DNA of 64,000 nucleotides from Marinifilaceae bacterium (GTDB lineage Bacteria > Bacteroidota > Bacteroidia > Bacteroidales > Marinifilaceae): NCBI GenBank assembly GCA_016936255.1, contig JAFGYE010000107.1:1-64000 (forward strand), written 5' to 3'. How positions within the stretch are numbered: position 1 is the first letter of the stretch; the number at the start of each line of letters is the position of its first letter. The position numbers and the translations under genes were made by a program. The notes beneath the pieces were generated by a model, which made no database searches, was not told the DNA's origin, and worked only from the letters and a program-made list of their open reading frames with translations. Positions 62,843 to 64,000 of the stretch are shown here, piece after piece.

Positions 62843-64000
62843 ATGATATTATTAACAACACAGGGAACAGTTATTGCCACAAGTATTGTGATCTTTCTAC
62901 TTGTGATCCTGGTACTGGTTTCTATCCTTTTGTATGCAAAAAAGAAACTTACTCCATCAGGAGAGGTGACTATTGATATTAATGAAGGAAACCTAAAATT
63001 GGTTGTAGAGCCGGGCAATACCCTATTGGGAACTTTAGGAGCTCAAAAAATATTCTTGCCATCAGCTTGTGGTGGTGGTGGAACCTGCGCAATGTGTAAG
63101 TGTCAGGTGCATGACGGAGCAGGAAGTATACTACCAACAGAAACAGGCTATTTTACTCGTAAAGAAGCACAGAATGATTGGCGTCTGGCTTGTCAGGTAA
63201 AAGTAAAAGAAGACTTAAGCATGTCGATTCCTCAGGAAATTATGGGAATCAAGAAATGGGAGTGTGAAGTTGTTTCCAATAAAAACGTAGCTACTTTTAT
63301 TAAGGAGTTTGTGGTTAGATTACCGGAAGGTGAAATTCTTGATTTCAAATCGGGAGGATACATACAAATTGATGTTCCTAAAATCGATGTAGACTTTAAG
63401 GATATGATTATTGAAGACAAATATCGGGGAGAATGGGAACAGTTTAAGATGTTTGATCTTAAAATGAAAAACCCGGAACCTACATATCGTGCCTATTCAA
63501 TGGCTAACCATCCTGCCGAAGGAAATATTGTAATGTTGAACATTCGTATTGCAACTCCTCCATTCGATCGTGTAAACGGTGGTTGGATGAATGTGAATCC
63601 AGGTATTTGTTCTTCTTTTATTTTCTCTCGGAAACCGGGTGATAAAGTTACCGTTTCTGGACCTTACGGTGAATTCTTTATTAAAGAAACCAATAACGAG
63701 ATGATGTTTATTGGTGGTGGTGCTGGTATGGCTCCAATGCGTTCTCATATCTTTCACTTGTTCCATACTGTGAAAACCGGTCGTAAGGCTACTTTCTGGT
63801 ATGGTGCACGTTCATTAAAAGAGGTGTTTTATGCAGAGCAGTTCGATGCTATCGCTGCTGATTTCCCTAATTTCGAGTGGCACTTAGCTCTATCTGAGCC
63901 TCAGCCGGAAGATAATTGGGAAGGACCAACTGGATTTATTCACCAGGTGATTTACGACAACTACCTAAGCAAACATGAGGAGCCGGAAGATGTTGAGTAT
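62843..64000 (+). CDS. nqrF: Na+-translocating NADH:quinone reductase subunit F (3' truncated by window)
   Basis: NqrF is the NADH-oxidising entry subunit. From the ATG at 62843 the frame stays open for 386 codons to the window edge, so perhaps 30-40 residues are missing. An N-terminal membrane helix (about 10-31) is followed by a [2Fe-2S] domain with Cys76, Cys82, Cys85 (ACGGGGTCAMCKC) and Cys117 (WRLACQV). The FAD motif RAYSMAN and the NADH-binding FIGGGAGMAPMRSH come next. It lies 55 bp after nqrE. No stop codon is visible before 64000. Confidence 0.95.
   Translation, partial: MILLTTQGTVIATSIVIFLLVILVLVSILLYAKKKLTPSGEVTIDINEGNLKLVVEPGNTLLGTLGAQKIFLPSACGGGGTCAMCKCQVHDGAGSILPTETGYFTRKEAQNDWRLACQVKVKEDLSMSIPQEIMGIKKWECEVVSNKNVATFIKEFVVRLPEGEILDFKSGGYIQIDVPKIDVDFKDMIIEDKYRGEWEQFKMFDLKMKNPEPTYRAYSMANHPAEGNIVMLNIRIATPPFDRVNGGWMNVNPGICSSFIFSRKPGDKVTVSGPYGEFFIKETNNEMMFIGGGAGMAPMRSHIFHLFHTVKTGRKATFWYGARSLKEVFYAEQFDAIAADFPNFEWHLALSEPQPEDNWEGPTGFIHQVIYDNYLSKHEEPEDVEY

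Noticed and set aside
1-64000. tRNA, rRNA or tmRNA genes
   Set aside because: I looked through the intergenic gaps for cloverleaf arms, the GTTC-type T-loop and rRNA landmarks and saw none; short divergent RNAs could still be missed by eye.

Overview
The window is a low-GC chromosomal segment from a Bacteroidota bacterium, most likely a marine member of Marinilabiliales (Marinifilaceae-like; an inference from protein resemblance only). Supporting marks are a SusC/SusD locus, PorG-like and Plug-like type IX secretion proteins, an Na+-pumping NQR operon, a KorAB 2-oxoacid:ferredoxin oxidoreductase, short lipoprotein signal peptides with an S-C lipobox, and promoter-like TTTG / TAnnTTTG elements. 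I see no rRNA, tRNA, CRISPR array, transposase, integrase or phage gene.

Layout. 0-4 kb: a DUF4269 protein abutting a DNPH1-like nucleotide hydrolase, a secreted unknown, a large non-coding inverted tandem-repeat locus (about 2.29-2.80 kb) and a VIT1/CCC1-like metal transporter. 4-13 kb, mostly minus strand: a secreted adhesin-like protein, Lnt, an EamA transporter, DUF4924, an Hsp15-like protein, peptidyl-tRNA hydrolase, ribosomal protein L25, PRPP synthetase, EngB, mannose-6-phosphate isomerase and a Dabb protein. 13-18 kb: uridine kinase, a PolB-like exonuclease, a lipoprotein, a second non-coding array (21-bp period, inverted) lying between a hydrolase gene and a decayed copy of that gene's own 3' end, then PdxJ. 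18-26 kb, plus strand: CBS protein, NAD kinase, PorG-like protein, UppS, BamA, two OmpH/Skp chaperones and MurI, an envelope-biogenesis cluster. 26-33 kb: a four-gene SusC-SusD-lipoprotein-lipoprotein uptake operon resembling BT2264-BT2261. 33-40 kb: KorAB and a 991-residue receiver/ATP-grasp fusion. 40-50 kb: FabD, FolE, a diverged futalosine-hydrolase-like protein, a MATE exporter, tandem Mn-type and Fe-type superoxide dismutases, nitroreductase, proline dehydrogenase, an OmpH-like protein, a GT2 glycosyltransferase and a DivIC/FtsB-like protein. 50-58 kb: P5C dehydrogenase (completing proline catabolism), an NhaC antiporter behind a long structured leader, a third periodic array (CTATTG every 19-21 bp), an unknown helical protein, BioB with a small upstream partner, and a T9SS Plug protein. 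58-64 kb: nqrABCDEF, with nqrF cut by the window edge.

The genes are mainly core metabolism and envelope assembly. Na+ physiology is prominent (NQR export, NhaC exchange). Secretion and surface biogenesis are represented by Lnt, BamA, the OmpH proteins, PorG and Plug. The most unusual content is non-coding: three unrelated-sequence intergenic arrays whose periods are all near 21 bp or its double, two of them inverted about a centre, and one flanked by direct copies of a gene end. They look like candidates for an undescribed class of Bacteroidota intergenic element.
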